Assembly (NCBI GenBank): GCA_019694395.1
Contig: JAIBCC010000019.1
Coordinates: 1 to 64,000, forward strand
DNA length: 64,000 nt
Reading direction: 5' to 3'
From: Pyrinomonadaceae bacterium
Lineage (GTDB): Bacteria; Acidobacteriota; Blastocatellia; Pyrinomonadales; Pyrinomonadaceae
Shown: in pieces, positions 34,329 through 42,712 of the stretch
Numbering within the stretch: the stretch's first letter is position 1
Layout: each line of letters begins with the position of its first letter
Position numbers and translations under genes: made by a program
The notes under the pieces: generated by a model
Database searches by the model: none
Seen by the model: only the letters and a program-made list of their open reading frames with translations
What the model was told of the DNA's origin: nothing

Positions 34329-34733
34329 ATGCGAAAAATTATTAAGACGATTTTGGTTTTTATTTGTATGTTGAGCATAATTTTAGCTGTAAATGCTCAG
34401 ATTGGAATTGTTTATAATTCCATTGCGCCGAATACTTTGGAAGGGAACAACAATTTATTGCCTTTGGAGAGAGCTATCGCCGGAACAGTCACGGATAAAC
34501 ATTACAAATTTATCGAAAAGGTAAGGGTTAGAGTAATTAATGTTAAAACTAAGAAGCAATATCTAACCAGAACAAACAATTCAGGCTTTTATAAGATTAA
34601 AAGCTTGCCGCTCGGAACTTATTTTATTAAATTTGAGCGCAAAGGGTTTTTGACCAAAACAATTAAAAATATTGAAGTCGGGTTAAATGGCGGCGTTATA
34701 TATAATATTTCTCTCGAAATAAAACTAAGCTAA
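34329..34733 (+). CDS. Exported carboxypeptidase-regulatory-like domain protein
   Basis: A 134-residue protein with a signal peptide (ILVFICMLSIILAVNAQ) and one CarboxypepD_reg-like beta-sandwich: AGTVTDKHYKFIEKVRVRVINVKTKKQYLTRTNNSGFYKIKSLPLGTYFIKFERKGF. Such domains are very frequent in exported acidobacterial proteins, often as part of larger proteins; this is a stand-alone unit. Function unknown. Confidence 0.8.
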   Translation: MRKIIKTILVFICMLSIILAVNAQIGIVYNSIAPNTLEGNNNLLPLERAIAGTVTDKHYKFIEKVRVRVINVKTKKQYLTRTNNSGFYKIKSLPLGTYFIKFERKGFLTKTIKNIEVGLNGGVIYNISLEIKLS

Positions 34734-34788
34734 CTCATTGAAAGTGTTATGCTTAAGCCTCAACCCAAAATCTTTATGAAAAATCTGC

Positions 34789-34820
34789 TTGACAAATATA
34801 TAGATGAATGTCAATATATC
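34789..34820 (+). promoter_or_regulatory. Promoter with ArsR-type operator before arsR
   Basis: TTGACA (34789-34794) is followed by an AT-rich partial dyad, ATATATAGATGAATGTC then AATATATC (34796-34820), which covers the -10 position. The core TATAGATGAATGT (34799-34811) recurs almost unchanged before the next gene. ArsR/SmtB proteins commonly bind such ATAT-framed dyads over their own promoter. Confidence 0.6.
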
Positions 34821-34837
34821 TAACTGTCGAGGTTATT

Positions 34838-35122
34838 ATGGACGACAGAAAATTTCAAAAGGTAGCAAAGGCATTGGCAGACCCGCGAAGGTTCGGGATT
34901 TTGCAAACTATCGCGTCGAGCAATGCCGGAAAAATCTGTTCGGGACAGGTTTGTGAAACTGTGACGGTTGCACAGGCAACGGTTTCGCATCATTTGAAAG
35001 AATTGACGGAAGCCGATTTAATTACTCCGAACAGTGAGGGACAGTTCAAATATTTTCAAGTCAATTATGAAACGATCAAGGATTATTTGGCGGAATTAAA
35101 AAACAGATTGAATTTGGAATAA
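34838..35122 (+). CDS. ArsR-family winged-helix repressor
   Basis: A 95-residue HTH regulator (ATG 34838; an upstream in-frame start would sit inside the operator). ALADPRRFGILQTIASS, CSGQVCETVTVAQATVSHHLKELTEADLITPNSEGQFKYFQVN shows the helix-turn-helix and wing. The ELxVCDL metal box of ArsR/SmtB is replaced by KICSGQVCE, which has two Cys (CSGQVC) and could sense thiols or electrophiles instead of metals. It very likely controls itself and the SDR gene 81 bases downstream. Confidence 0.88.
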   Translation: MDDRKFQKVAKALADPRRFGILQTIASSNAGKICSGQVCETVTVAQATVSHHLKELTEADLITPNSEGQFKYFQVNYETIKDYLAELKNRLNLE

Positions 35123-35141
35123 ATCAAAATTTTTTGGCATT

Positions 35142-35164
35142 TATATAGATGATTGTATATATAC
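35142..35164 (+). promoter_or_regulatory. Second ArsR-type operator before the SDR
   Basis: TATAGATGATTGT (35144-35156) matches the arsR-promoter core in 12 of 13 bases and again sits between ATAT tracts. It is 20 bases after the arsR stop and 47 bases before the SDR ATG. A repeated TATACAAAAA follows. It marks the SDR as a probable target of the ArsR protein. Confidence 0.6.
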
Positions 35165-35202
35165 AAAAATATACAAAAATACAAATACAAGGGAAGGAAA
35201 AA

Positions 35203-36051
35203 ATGAGTAAAGATAAAGTTTGGTTAATTACAGGAACTTCTAGCGGTTTGGGTCGTGCGATTGCAGAAGAGGTTTTAAGTCAAGGTTTTAAGGTTATTGC
35301 AACAGCACGGAAGACGGAAACTTTAACGGATTTGGTTGAAAAATATCCTGAAACGGCACGGGCATTCAAACTGGATGTCACCAATCAACGAAGCGTTCAG
35401 GCGGCAATCGCTAATGCGTTTAAGGAATTTGGTCGAATTGATGTAGTGGTCAACAATGCCGGTAACGGAATTGTCGGAGCAATTGAGGAAGTTACCGACG
35501 AGGAAGCAAAACATCAATTCGACACGAATGTTTTTGGTCTTTTGAACGTGACGCGCGAAGTTTTACCGATTTTGCGTGAACAAAAAAGCGGTCATATTGT
35601 CAACATCAGTTCGTTGGCGGGTTTTAGCGCATTTCCATCATTCGGAATCTATTCGGCAACCAAATTTGCTGTCGAAGGAATTTCGGAAGCCTTAGCCGGA
35701 GAAGTCGCTTCACACCAAATCAAAACCACTGTCATTGACCTCGGCGCATTTCACACCGGAATTACGACACGCGCCTTTATCGGCAGCAACCGTTTGCCGG
35801 AGGCGTATCCGACAACGGACGGTCTTTTAAATGCGCTGCCGCAGTTTGACAGTCCGGCATCGGGCGATCCGAAAAAAGCAGCAAAAATCATTTTTGAAGC
35901 GGTTGAATCGGAAAATCCGCCATTTAGATTACCAATAGGGCAGGATTCTTTTGATGCAATTGATGCGAAAATTGAAAACGTGCAGAAAGAAAATTCAATC
36001 TGGCGCGAAAGGGCAACACAAACGAAATTCGATGTTGCCGTAACCGCTTGA
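35203..36051 (+). CDS. Short-chain dehydrogenase, probable ArsR target
   Basis: Classical SDR of 282 residues (ATG 35203, chosen because the AAGGGAAGG tract precedes it). TGTSSGLGRAIAEE, LDVTNQRS, NNAG, NISSLAG and YSATKFAVEG are all present, so it should be active with NAD(P)H. The C-terminal tail matches the family often annotated as oxidoreductase next to ArsR regulators. It is a paralogue of the SDR at 43961, sharing the ESENPP segment. Confidence 0.92.
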   Translation: MSKDKVWLITGTSSGLGRAIAEEVLSQGFKVIATARKTETLTDLVEKYPETARAFKLDVTNQRSVQAAIANAFKEFGRIDVVVNNAGNGIVGAIEEVTDEEAKHQFDTNVFGLLNVTREVLPILREQKSGHIVNISSLAGFSAFPSFGIYSATKFAVEGISEALAGEVASHQIKTTVIDLGAFHTGITTRAFIGSNRLPEAYPTTDGLLNALPQFDSPASGDPKKAAKIIFEAVESENPPFRLPIGQDSFDAIDAKIENVQKENSIWRERATQTKFDVAVTA

Positions 36052-36062
36052 TAAAAAATTTA

Positions 36063-36124
36063 TTACGGTCAAGGGGAAGTTAATTTACGAACAAGGGAAG
36101 TTTATTACGAAAAAAAGGGAGGGC
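36063..36124 (+). repeat. Three tandem copies of a purine-rich leader unit
   Basis: TTACGGTCAAGGGGAAGTTA (36063-), TTACGAACAAGGGAAGTTTA (36085-36104) and TTACGAAAAAAAGGGAGGGC (36105-36124) are three successive copies of a 20-22 base unit, each with a Shine-Dalgarno-like core. Only the last is close to the ATG at 36131. Single copies lie before other genes at 24619, 25312, 35184 and 37254. Confidence 0.7.
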
Positions 36125-36130
36125 AAAAAG

Positions 36131-36319
36131 ATGAGTTACACAAATGAGATAAAAAGAAATACAAACGTTCTGACATTTTTTGAAAAAGTCAGGTTAATGT
36201 TGGGAGTGGTCATGATGATTTCGGGTTTATATTTCGGATTATTCACGGTGGGAGTAGGGGAAGGTTTAGGAATGCTGTCTTTTATGGCATCTCCATTTTT
36301 GTTGGGTTTTGACAAATAA
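36131..36319 (+). CDS. Small membrane protein of unknown function
   Basis: A 62-residue protein with a charged start (MSYTNEIKRNTNVLTFFEKVR) and two short hydrophobic segments (LMLGVVMMISGLYFGLFTVG and GMLSFMASPFLLGF). It is preceded by the tandem leader units described at 36063 and has an AGGGAGGG ribosome site, so translation is credible. No family recognised. Confidence 0.65.
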   Translation: MSYTNEIKRNTNVLTFFEKVRLMLGVVMMISGLYFGLFTVGVGEGLGMLSFMASPFLLGFDK

Positions 36320-36376
36320 GATCGTCAGTTTCCAAAATGAGCTGAAGAAATATAATTAAAAGGAAGGGTAAAAAAA

Positions 36377-37123
36377 ATGAGTGAACAAGGGAAAAAAATT
36401 GCATTGATTACAGGCGCAAATCGCGGAATCGGATTTGAAACCGCCAGACAATTAGGACAACAGGAAATCAAAGTTTTGCTTGGGGCACGGAACGAAGAAA
36501 AAGGCAAAGAAGCGGCAGAAAATTTGCAAAAAGAAGGTTTGGATGTCGAGTTTATTTTGTTAGATGTGGATAATGCCAATACCCACCAAAGCGCGGCAAA
36601 ATCCATCGAAGAAAAATTCGGCAAGCTTGATATTTTGATCAATAACGCCGGAATTTATCTGGATGAAAGCGAAAACGGCGCCCCAATTCCGGCAAGCCGG
36701 ACTTCATTGGATATTTTTCGCAAAACATTCGAGACAAACTTTTTCAATACAATTGCAGTGACGCAACAATTTGTGCCGCTGATTAAAAAATCCAATGCTG
36801 GAAGAATCGTCTTTTTATCGAGCGGATTGGGTTCATTAGGGTTACACAGCGATCCGAATTCGGAAATTTATAACTGGAAAGTTCCGGCTTATGATGTTTC
36901 CAAAACTGCCCTGAACGGATATGTTGTTCATTTGGCTTATGAATTGAAAGATACGCCAATTAAAGTAAACACAGCACATCCGGGTTCGGTGGTAACCGAT
37001 ATGAACGCCAACGGGCAAATTCCCGTCGAAGAAGGCGCGAAAACTTCGGTAGCTCTGGCAACCCTTCCGGCTGACGGTTATACGGGTAAATTTATTTATC
37101 TTAATAACGAATTGCCATGGTAA
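36377..37123 (+). CDS. SDR, carbonyl-reductase type
   Basis: A 248-residue SDR similar to carbonyl reductase 1 and menthol-type dehydrogenases. TGANRGIGFETARQL, LLDVDNANTHQSAAKSI, NNAGIYLDE and the catalytic SSGLGSLG then YDVSKTALNG are present, with NTAHPGSVVTDMN for the substrate loop. The larger spacing between Ser and Tyr (about 28 residues) is normal for this subgroup. An AAGGAAGGGT site precedes ATG. Confidence 0.92.
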   Translation: MSEQGKKIALITGANRGIGFETARQLGQQEIKVLLGARNEEKGKEAAENLQKEGLDVEFILLDVDNANTHQSAAKSIEEKFGKLDILINNAGIYLDESENGAPIPASRTSLDIFRKTFETNFFNTIAVTQQFVPLIKKSNAGRIVFLSSGLGSLGLHSDPNSEIYNWKVPAYDVSKTALNGYVVHLAYELKDTPIKVNTAHPGSVVTDMNANGQIPVEEGAKTSVALATLPADGYTGKFIYLNNELPW

Positions 37124-37164
37124 TTTGTTAAAATAAAATTACGGTGAATCTATTGAACGAGGAT

Positions 37165-37220
37165 GCGGAAATTGTTGAAAAAAATGTATTTCTTTAATTT
37201 GAAAGACATACAATTTCCGC
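37165..37220. promoter_or_regulatory. Perfect 11-base inverted repeat before the OYE gene
   Basis: GCGGAAATTGT (37165-37175) and ACAATTTCCGC (37210-37220) are perfect inverted copies, 34 bases apart, in the 148-base gap upstream of the Old Yellow Enzyme gene. It may be a looping operator or an RNA stem. No T-tract follows, so a terminator is unlikely. Confidence 0.6.
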
Positions 37221-37271
37221 AAGCTCAAATCAAAATAAAATTGGGTTAAAACCTTACGAAAAGAGGGAAGT

Positions 37272-38372
37272 ATGAGCAAACTATTTGAAAAATATAAAAT
37301 TCGCGGAATTGAATTTCGCAACCGCATCTGGGTTTCGCCGATGTGCCAGTATTCGAGCAATGACGGGATGCCGACCAATTGGCATTTGGTTCACCTTGGC
37401 AGTCGGGCAGTCGGCGGTGCGGGACTTATAATTCAGGAAGCAACCGCAGTTTCGCCGGAAGGCAGAATTTCGCCGTCTGATGCCGGAATTTGGTCGGATG
37501 AACAGGCGGAGGCTTACAAGGAAATTACCAAATTTATCAAGGAACAAGGCGCAGTTGCCGGAATCCAGATCGCCCACGCCGGACGCAAGGCTTCGACTGC
37601 CGAACCCTGGAACGGTGGCAAAGGTGTTGACGAAAACAATCGCGGTTGGCAAACAATTGCGCCGAGTCCGATTGCTTTTGCCGATGATTACCCGATGCCG
37701 CGCGAAATGACGGTCGAAGATATTGAAAAAATTACCGAAGATTTTGCCAAAGCCGCAAAAAGAGCGGTCAACGCGGGTTTTGAAGTCATCGAAATTCACG
37801 CCGCACACGGTTATCTTTTGCACGAATTTCTCTCTCCGATTTCCAATCAGCGAACGGATGAATACGGCGGGAGTCTGGAAAACAGAGTGCGTTTTCCGCT
37901 TGCAGTCGCCCAAAAAGTTCGTGCCGCCGTGCCTGAAAATCTTCCAGTTTTCATCCGAATTTCGGCAACGGACTGGACGGAAAACGGTTGGGATTTGGAG
38001 CAATCTATCGAGTTCGGCAAAAAACTGAAAGAAATCGGGATTGATTTAATTGACGTTTCAACCGGGGGCAATGTTTTGACCGCGAAAATTCCGGTTGCGC
38101 CGAGTTATCAAGTTTCATTTGCAGCCGAAATTCGTGAAAAAGCAGGAATTGCGACAGGTGCGGTCGGAATGATTACTGAAGCGAACCAATCCGAAGAAAT
38201 TTTGCAAAAAGGGGAGGCGGACGCGATTTTGATTGCTCGGGAATTTTTGCGCGATCCTTATTTTCCTTTTACGGCTGCGAATGAACTTGGCGTGAAGATT
38301 GATTATGTGCCGAAACAATATGGTCGTGCAATTGATTTAATCGTTAAGGAAGTTGGAAAAACGGCTAGATAA
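37272..38372 (+). CDS. Old Yellow Enzyme, YqjM/thermophilic-like class
   Basis: FMN-dependent ene-reductase of 366 residues. [11 protein letters not shown] carries the class-specific Cys25 and Tyr27; [36 protein letters not shown] and IRISATDW contain the FMN and substrate His residues. It reduces activated alkenes with NADPH and is induced by electrophiles in Bacillus. ATG 37272 directly follows the TTACGAAAAGAGGGAAGT leader. Confidence 0.94.
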   Translation: MSKLFEKYKIRGIEFRNRIWVSPMCQYSSNDGMPTNWHLVHLGSRAVGGAGLIIQEATAVSPEGRISPSDAGIWSDEQAEAYKEITKFIKEQGAVAGIQIAHAGRKASTAEPWNGGKGVDENNRGWQTIAPSPIAFADDYPMPREMTVEDIEKITEDFAKAAKRAVNAGFEVIEIHAAHGYLLHEFLSPISNQRTDEYGGSLENRVRFPLAVAQKVRAAVPENLPVFIRISATDWTENGWDLEQSIEFGKKLKEIGIDLIDVSTGGNVLTAKIPVAPSYQVSFAAEIREKAGIATGAVGMITEANQSEEILQKGEADAILIAREFLRDPYFPFTAANELGVKIDYVPKQYGRAIDLIVKEVGKTAR

Positions 38373-38374
38373 TT

Positions 38375-39388
38375 ATGACCAAAAGATTATCAGAAATTCC
38401 CATATCAGTTCTGGATTTGTCGCCTGTAATTAAAGGGGGCTGTCCGGCAGATTCTTTTCGCAATTCTTTGAGTCTGGCACAGCATGCGGAAAAATGGGGT
38501 TATCACCGCTTTTGGTTAGCTGAACACCACAATATGAGGGGAATTGCGAGCGCAGCAACTTCCGTGGTAATTGGTTATGTTGCGGGTGGGACTTCGACAA
38601 TTCGGGTTGGCGCTGGTGGAATAATGCTGCCGAATCATGCGCCATTGCAGATTGCGGAACAATTCGGAACGCTAGAATCTTTGTATCCCGGAAGAATTGA
38701 TTTAGGTCTTGGACGCGCTCAGGGCAGTGACCGCGCAACCGCAAACGCTTTACGCAGAACGTTAAACGGAAATGACGGGGATGATTTTCCTGAATTGTTG
38801 GAAGAATTACGTTTTTTCTTTAACCAACCTGTCGAAAATCAAAGAGTTCAAGCAGTTCCGGGCGGTGGTCTGGATGTTCCGATCTGGCTGCTCGGTTCAA
38901 GCGATTTTTCCGCTCGATTAGCCGGTCAATTAGGCTTGCCCTTCAGCTTCGCCGCCCATTTTTCGCCCCAAAATACTTTACCAGCATTGGCAATCTACCG
39001 TCGAAATTTTCAACCATCCGACGTTCTTGAAAAACCATACGCTATGGTTGCGCTGAATGTTTTTGGGGCTGAAACAGATAAAGAAGCTGAGCGTTTAGCA
39101 ACTTCGCAACATCAATCATTTCTAAATTTGATTCGCGGAACGCCGGGACAAATTCCGCCTCCAGTTAATTCGATGGATGAGATTTGGACTCCGCGAGAAA
39201 AACTGATGGTTCAGCAACGTTTAGGTGGTTCGGTCATCGGCAGTCCTGAAACGGTTAAAAAAGGTTTGGAAAAATTCTTAGCAGAAACTGAGGCTGATGA
39301 ACTGATAATCAATGCAATGATTTACGACCATTTGGCACGGCTCCGTTCGTATGAGATTATTGCTGATATTTGGAAAAATCAATATTAG
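38375..39388 (+). CDS. LLM-class flavin-dependent oxidoreductase
   Basis: Luciferase-like monooxygenase family protein of 337 residues: [80 protein letters not shown]. These are typical of the single-component group MsnO8/YhbW. It should use reduced FMN; the substrate is unknown. The ATG is two bases after the OYE gene stop, implying co-translation with an ene-reductase that needs the same cofactor. Confidence 0.93.
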   Translation: MTKRLSEIPISVLDLSPVIKGGCPADSFRNSLSLAQHAEKWGYHRFWLAEHHNMRGIASAATSVVIGYVAGGTSTIRVGAGGIMLPNHAPLQIAEQFGTLESLYPGRIDLGLGRAQGSDRATANALRRTLNGNDGDDFPELLEELRFFFNQPVENQRVQAVPGGGLDVPIWLLGSSDFSARLAGQLGLPFSFAAHFSPQNTLPALAIYRRNFQPSDVLEKPYAMVALNVFGAETDKEAERLATSQHQSFLNLIRGTPGQIPPPVNSMDEIWTPREKLMVQQRLGGSVIGSPETVKKGLEKFLAETEADELIINAMIYDHLARLRSYEIIADIWKNQY

Positions 39389-39397
39389 GAGAAAGGG

Positions 39398-40321
39398 ATG
39401 AAAACTGTTGTTATAAGTGAATACGGAAACGAAGATGTTTTGAAACTGGAAGAAGTTGAAAAACCTTCGCCTCGCGAAGATGATATTTTGATCAAAATCT
39501 TCAACATCGGTGTTAATCCGGTTGAATGGAAAGTCCGTAACGGGATGGGAGAAGTTTTTGGAATGAAACTGCCGATCTTTTTGGGGAGCGAAATTTCGGG
39601 AATGGTGGAAGAGGTAGGAGCAGATGTCAAAAATTTCAAAGTCGGCGAAGAAATCTTTGGCAACGTCAATATGATGCGCGGCGGCGGTTATGCCGAATAT
39701 GTTTTGGCTAAAGAATCGGAAATTGCTGATAAACCGAAAAATATTGATTTTGTTCAGGCGGCGGCGATTCCGGTCGGCGCACTGACTTCGTGGAAAGCGA
39801 TTTTTACCACTGGTAATCTGCAAAGCGGGCAAAAAGTTCTGATTCACGGCGCGGCTGGAGGAGTCGGTTCGATGGGGGTTCAGCTTGCAAAAGCCAAAGG
39901 TGCGTATGTTTATGCAACGGGTTCGGCAGAAAATGAAGAATTTATCAAAGATTTAGGTGCGGATGAATTTATCAATTACAAGAAGACCAAATTTGAGGAA
40001 GTTGCCAAAGATGTTGATGTAGTTCTGGATACGGTCGGCGGTGATACACAAACCAGATCGTTTCAAGTTCTCAAAAAAGGCGGCTTTTTAGTTTCTCTGG
40101 TTGCGCCTCCTTCGCCGGAATTGGCTGAACAATTTGGAGTTAAGGCAGAAATGATTCAGTCGGGTCCAAATGGCGAGTTGTTGGAAGAAATTGCCAAAAT
40201 TGTCGAGGCAGGAAAAGTTAAAGCACACATTGAAAAAGTTTTTCCACTGTCGGAAATCAAAGAGGCTCACAAATTAAGTGAATCGGGACGCGCTCGGGGC
40301 AAAATTGTTTTGCAGCCTTAA
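39398..40321 (+). CDS. NADP-dependent quinone oxidoreductase, MDR family
   Basis: MDR enzyme of 307 residues. VNPVEWKVRNGMG, LGSEISGMVEEVGADVKNFKVGEEIFG, HGAAGGVGSMGVQLAKAKGAYVYATGSAEN, then KKGGFLVSLV and ARGKIVLQP at the end. No zinc ligands. An AGGAGAAAGGG site precedes the ATG, nine bases after the LLM gene, so it belongs to the same unit. Confidence 0.93.
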   Translation: MKTVVISEYGNEDVLKLEEVEKPSPREDDILIKIFNIGVNPVEWKVRNGMGEVFGMKLPIFLGSEISGMVEEVGADVKNFKVGEEIFGNVNMMRGGGYAEYVLAKESEIADKPKNIDFVQAAAIPVGALTSWKAIFTTGNLQSGQKVLIHGAAGGVGSMGVQLAKAKGAYVYATGSAENEEFIKDLGADEFINYKKTKFEEVAKDVDVVLDTVGGDTQTRSFQVLKKGGFLVSLVAPPSPELAEQFGVKAEMIQSGPNGELLEEIAKIVEAGKVKAHIEKVFPLSEIKEAHKLSESGRARGKIVLQP

Positions 40322-40332
40322 AGGGGGGTTTT

Positions 40333-40584
40333 GTGAAATATTTAATAATGACAAAACGCAAACCGATGTTTCAGCAGACGGTGATTGATGACCATTATAA
40401 GTTTTTGGACAATTTGCGTGAACAGGGAAAACTTGGTTTATCCGGAGGTTTTACCGATAAAACGGGCGGTGCATACATTATCGAAGCCGAAAATCTGGAA
40501 GAAGCGAAATCCATTGCTTTCAGTGACCCGATTCACATCACAAACTCTTCTGAAGTAACGGTTTATGAATGGAATGCAAAATAA
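40333..40584 (+). CDS. YciI-family protein
   Basis: An 83-residue ferredoxin-like protein starting with GTG after a G-rich site (AAGGGGGG). YLIMTKRKP, DDHYKFLDNLREQGKLGLSGGFTDKTGGAYIIEAENLEEAKSIAFSDPIH carries the His-Asp pair characteristic of YciI. Related proteins may act as small dehydrochlorinases or as accessory domains. The gene follows the quinone reductase by 11 bases. Confidence 0.9.
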   Translation: MKYLIMTKRKPMFQQTVIDDHYKFLDNLREQGKLGLSGGFTDKTGGAYIIEAENLEEAKSIAFSDPIHITNSSEVTVYEWNAK

Positions 40585-40680
40585 ATTTAAGGTAATTAAT
40601 GACAAAATCACTCCTATTAAGAAAATGAAATGTGAAGAAATTTTCAGTTTCAAAGTTAAAGAATTAAAGGAAAAAAAAGG

Positions 40681-41724
40681 ATGATACCAGCAAAAGGATA
40701 TGCGGCACAGAGTGCTGAAACAGATTTGGCTCCGTGGAACTTTGAAAGAAGGGAAGTCGGTGCGAATGATGTGCAATTTGATGTTGCCTATTGCGGCGTT
40801 TGCCATTCTGATTTACACCAGATTCGAAATGATTGGTTTCCGGGAATTTTTCCGATGGTTCCGGGACACGAAATTGTCGGAAAAGTCGTCAAAGTCGGCA
40901 ATGCTGTCACAAAGTTCAAGATAGGTGATTTGGCGGCGGTGGGTTGTATGGTTGACAGCTGCCGAACCTGCGAAAATTGCCAAAACGGGCTCGAACAATA
41001 CTGCCTGAAAGGTGGTGCGCCAACCTACAACGGATTTGAAATGGACAGAAAAACTCCGACATACGGCGGTTATTCAAACACGATTGTGACTAACGAAGAT
41101 TTTGTGTTGAAAGTCCCTGAAAAACTTGATTTAGCGGCAACTGCGCCCTTACTTTGTGCCGGAATCACGACCTATTCGCCGCTTAAACATTGGAAAGTCG
41201 GAAAAGGTCATAAACTTGCAGTTTTAGGTCTTGGCGGATTAGGACATATGGGAGTTAAATTTGGTGTAGCTTTCGGCGCGGAAGTGACGGTTTTAAGCAC
41301 TTCACCGAAAAAAGAAGCTGATGCCAAAAAACTCGGAGCTCATAATTTTGTGGTGACAACCGATCCTGAACAGGTTAAAGTTGCGAAAAATTCGTTCGAT
41401 TTTATTCTTGATACCGTAAGTGCCGAACACGATTTCAGCCTTTATCTTTCGATGCTCAAAACCGACGGAGTGCATATTCTTGTCGGTTTGCCCTCGGAGG
41501 CATTAAAAGTTCCGCCCTTCAGCATCGTTGGCGGCAGAAAAAGCGTTGCGGGTTCATCAATCGGGGGTATTCAGGAAACTCAGGAAATGCTCGATTTTTG
41601 TGCTGAACACAACATCGTTTCCGACATCGAAATGATTGACATCAAAGATATTAACACTGCCTACGAACGAATGTTGAAAGGCGATGTCCGTTATCGTTTC
41701 GTAATAGATATGGCGACTTTGTAG
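40681..41724 (+). CDS. Zinc-dependent alcohol dehydrogenase (YahK/cinnamyl type)
   Basis: Zn-MDR of 347 residues. Catalytic zinc site: YCGVCHSDLHQIR and GHEIVG; structural zinc cysteines: VDSCRTCENCQNGLEQYC. The Rossmann motif is GLGGLGHMGVKFGVAFGAEVTVLSTS. The pattern is that of broad aldehyde reductases like YahK and cinnamyl alcohol dehydrogenase. All metal ligands are present. A purine-rich AAAGGAAAAAAAAGG leads to the ATG. Confidence 0.95.
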   Translation: MIPAKGYAAQSAETDLAPWNFERREVGANDVQFDVAYCGVCHSDLHQIRNDWFPGIFPMVPGHEIVGKVVKVGNAVTKFKIGDLAAVGCMVDSCRTCENCQNGLEQYCLKGGAPTYNGFEMDRKTPTYGGYSNTIVTNEDFVLKVPEKLDLAATAPLLCAGITTYSPLKHWKVGKGHKLAVLGLGGLGHMGVKFGVAFGAEVTVLSTSPKKEADAKKLGAHNFVVTTDPEQVKVAKNSFDFILDTVSAEHDFSLYLSMLKTDGVHILVGLPSEALKVPPFSIVGGRKSVAGSSIGGIQETQEMLDFCAEHNIVSDIEMIDIKDINTAYERMLKGDVRYRFVIDMATL

Positions 41725-41730
41725 GATTTA

Positions 41731-41888
41731 GGTCTTTGGTCTTTGACTTTTGGTCTTTGAGTTTTTTTTATATTCAAGTTTGGCATCAAAGGCAGAAACA
41801 CGCGCGTTGGCAAGTGTGCAAAGTAATAGAGGAATTTGAATATGTAAACTGGGTTCTACTAAAACCAAAGACCGAAAAACAAAGACCA
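41731..41888. repeat. Inverted repeat of GGTCTTTG units flanking the gap
   Basis: GGTCTTTGGTCTTTG (41731-41745) and a further GGTCTTTG (41752-41759) occur at the left end of the 174-base gap; ACCAAAGACC (41864-41873) and CAAAGACC (41880-41887) lie at its right end in inverted order. The middle 100 bases are unrelated sequence with no open frame. The arrangement looks like a small inverted-repeat element between the dehydrogenase and SDR genes. Confidence 0.75.
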
Positions 41889-41898
41889 CCAATTAAAT

Positions 41899-42681
41899 AT
41901 GAAAATTAAAGACAAAATCATCCTAGTTACAGGCGGGGCAAACGGAATCGGCAAGGCTTTATGCGAAAGATTTGTTGTGGAAGGTGCGGAAAAGATCATT
42001 GTCACAGATATTGATTTGGCGAATGCAAATAAAGTAGCGAAAGAGATTAACGGAATTGCGATTGAACTTGATGTCAGCAATGAATCGCAAGTCATTGAAG
42101 TTGTTACACAAATTTTACATCAATTCGGGAGAATTGATTTTGTCTGTTCAAACGCAGGAATTGGCGGGGCGGAGGGGTCTCTGGAAGTTTCCAATGAAGT
42201 TTGGCAAAAAATTTATGAAGTCAATGTTTTGTCGCACGTTTATCTGGCACGTGCCGTTTTCCCTTCGATGATCGAGAACGGTTCAGGTGCGTTTTTGATA
42301 ACTTCTTCGGCGGCGGGACTTTTGACCCACCCGACGGCTGCGCCTTATGTGGTTTCAAAACACGGCGCGGTTGCCTTGGCGGAAAGTTTGGCGATTGAAT
42401 TCGGCGATAAAGGAATTTACGTTTCGTGTTTGTGTCCGCAAGGAGTGAAAACGAATCTGATTTTGGGTGAGGACAACCCGAACAACTTTTTGCACCAAGG
42501 CGCAATCACTGCTGAGGAATGTGCCAATGCAGTAGTTAATGCACTGGAAAAAGAAACTTTCCTGATCCTGCCGCACAAGGAAGTCGCGCAATTTATTGTT
42601 AACAAAGCGGAAAATCGGGATCGTTGGCTCCACAGTTTACGAAAGATAAGAACAGCAGTTTTAGCCGCCCGTTCAAAATAA
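41899..42681 (+). CDS. Short-chain dehydrogenase
   Basis: SDR of 260 residues. TGGANGIGKALCERF binds NAD(P); SNAGIGGAEG, SSAAGLLTHPTAAPYVVSKHGAVALAE has Ser, Tyr and Lys of the active site. The C-terminal part (NRDRWLHSLRKIRTAVLAARSK) is basic and could touch membranes or nucleic acid. It follows the inverted-repeat gap and starts a unit with the next OYE gene. Confidence 0.92.
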   Translation: MKIKDKIILVTGGANGIGKALCERFVVEGAEKIIVTDIDLANANKVAKEINGIAIELDVSNESQVIEVVTQILHQFGRIDFVCSNAGIGGAEGSLEVSNEVWQKIYEVNVLSHVYLARAVFPSMIENGSGAFLITSSAAGLLTHPTAAPYVVSKHGAVALAESLAIEFGDKGIYVSCLCPQGVKTNLILGEDNPNNFLHQGAITAEECANAVVNALEKETFLILPHKEVAQFIVNKAENRDRWLHSLRKIRTAVLAARSK

Positions 42682-42712
42682 AGTCATTAAAAAAACGAGT
42701 TAGGAAGAAAAT

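Noticed and set aside
36063-36124. Possible CRISPR-like short tandem repeat
   Set aside because: The three 20-22 base units are contiguous, have no spacers and lie directly before a start codon, so they are leader repeats, not a CRISPR array.
37281-38003. Minus-strand 240-codon frame opposite the Old Yellow Enzyme gene
   Set aside because: Arises from codon bias of the strongly supported plus-strand gene; composition is Arg/Phe/Asn rich and resembles no protein.
39278-39847. Minus-strand 189-codon frame opposite LLM and MDR genes
   Set aside because: Overlaps two well-supported genes and has typical shadow composition rich in Phe, Asn and His.
41731-41888. Possible insertion sequence
   Set aside because: There are inverted ends but only about 160 bases and no transposase frame; at most a miniature element.
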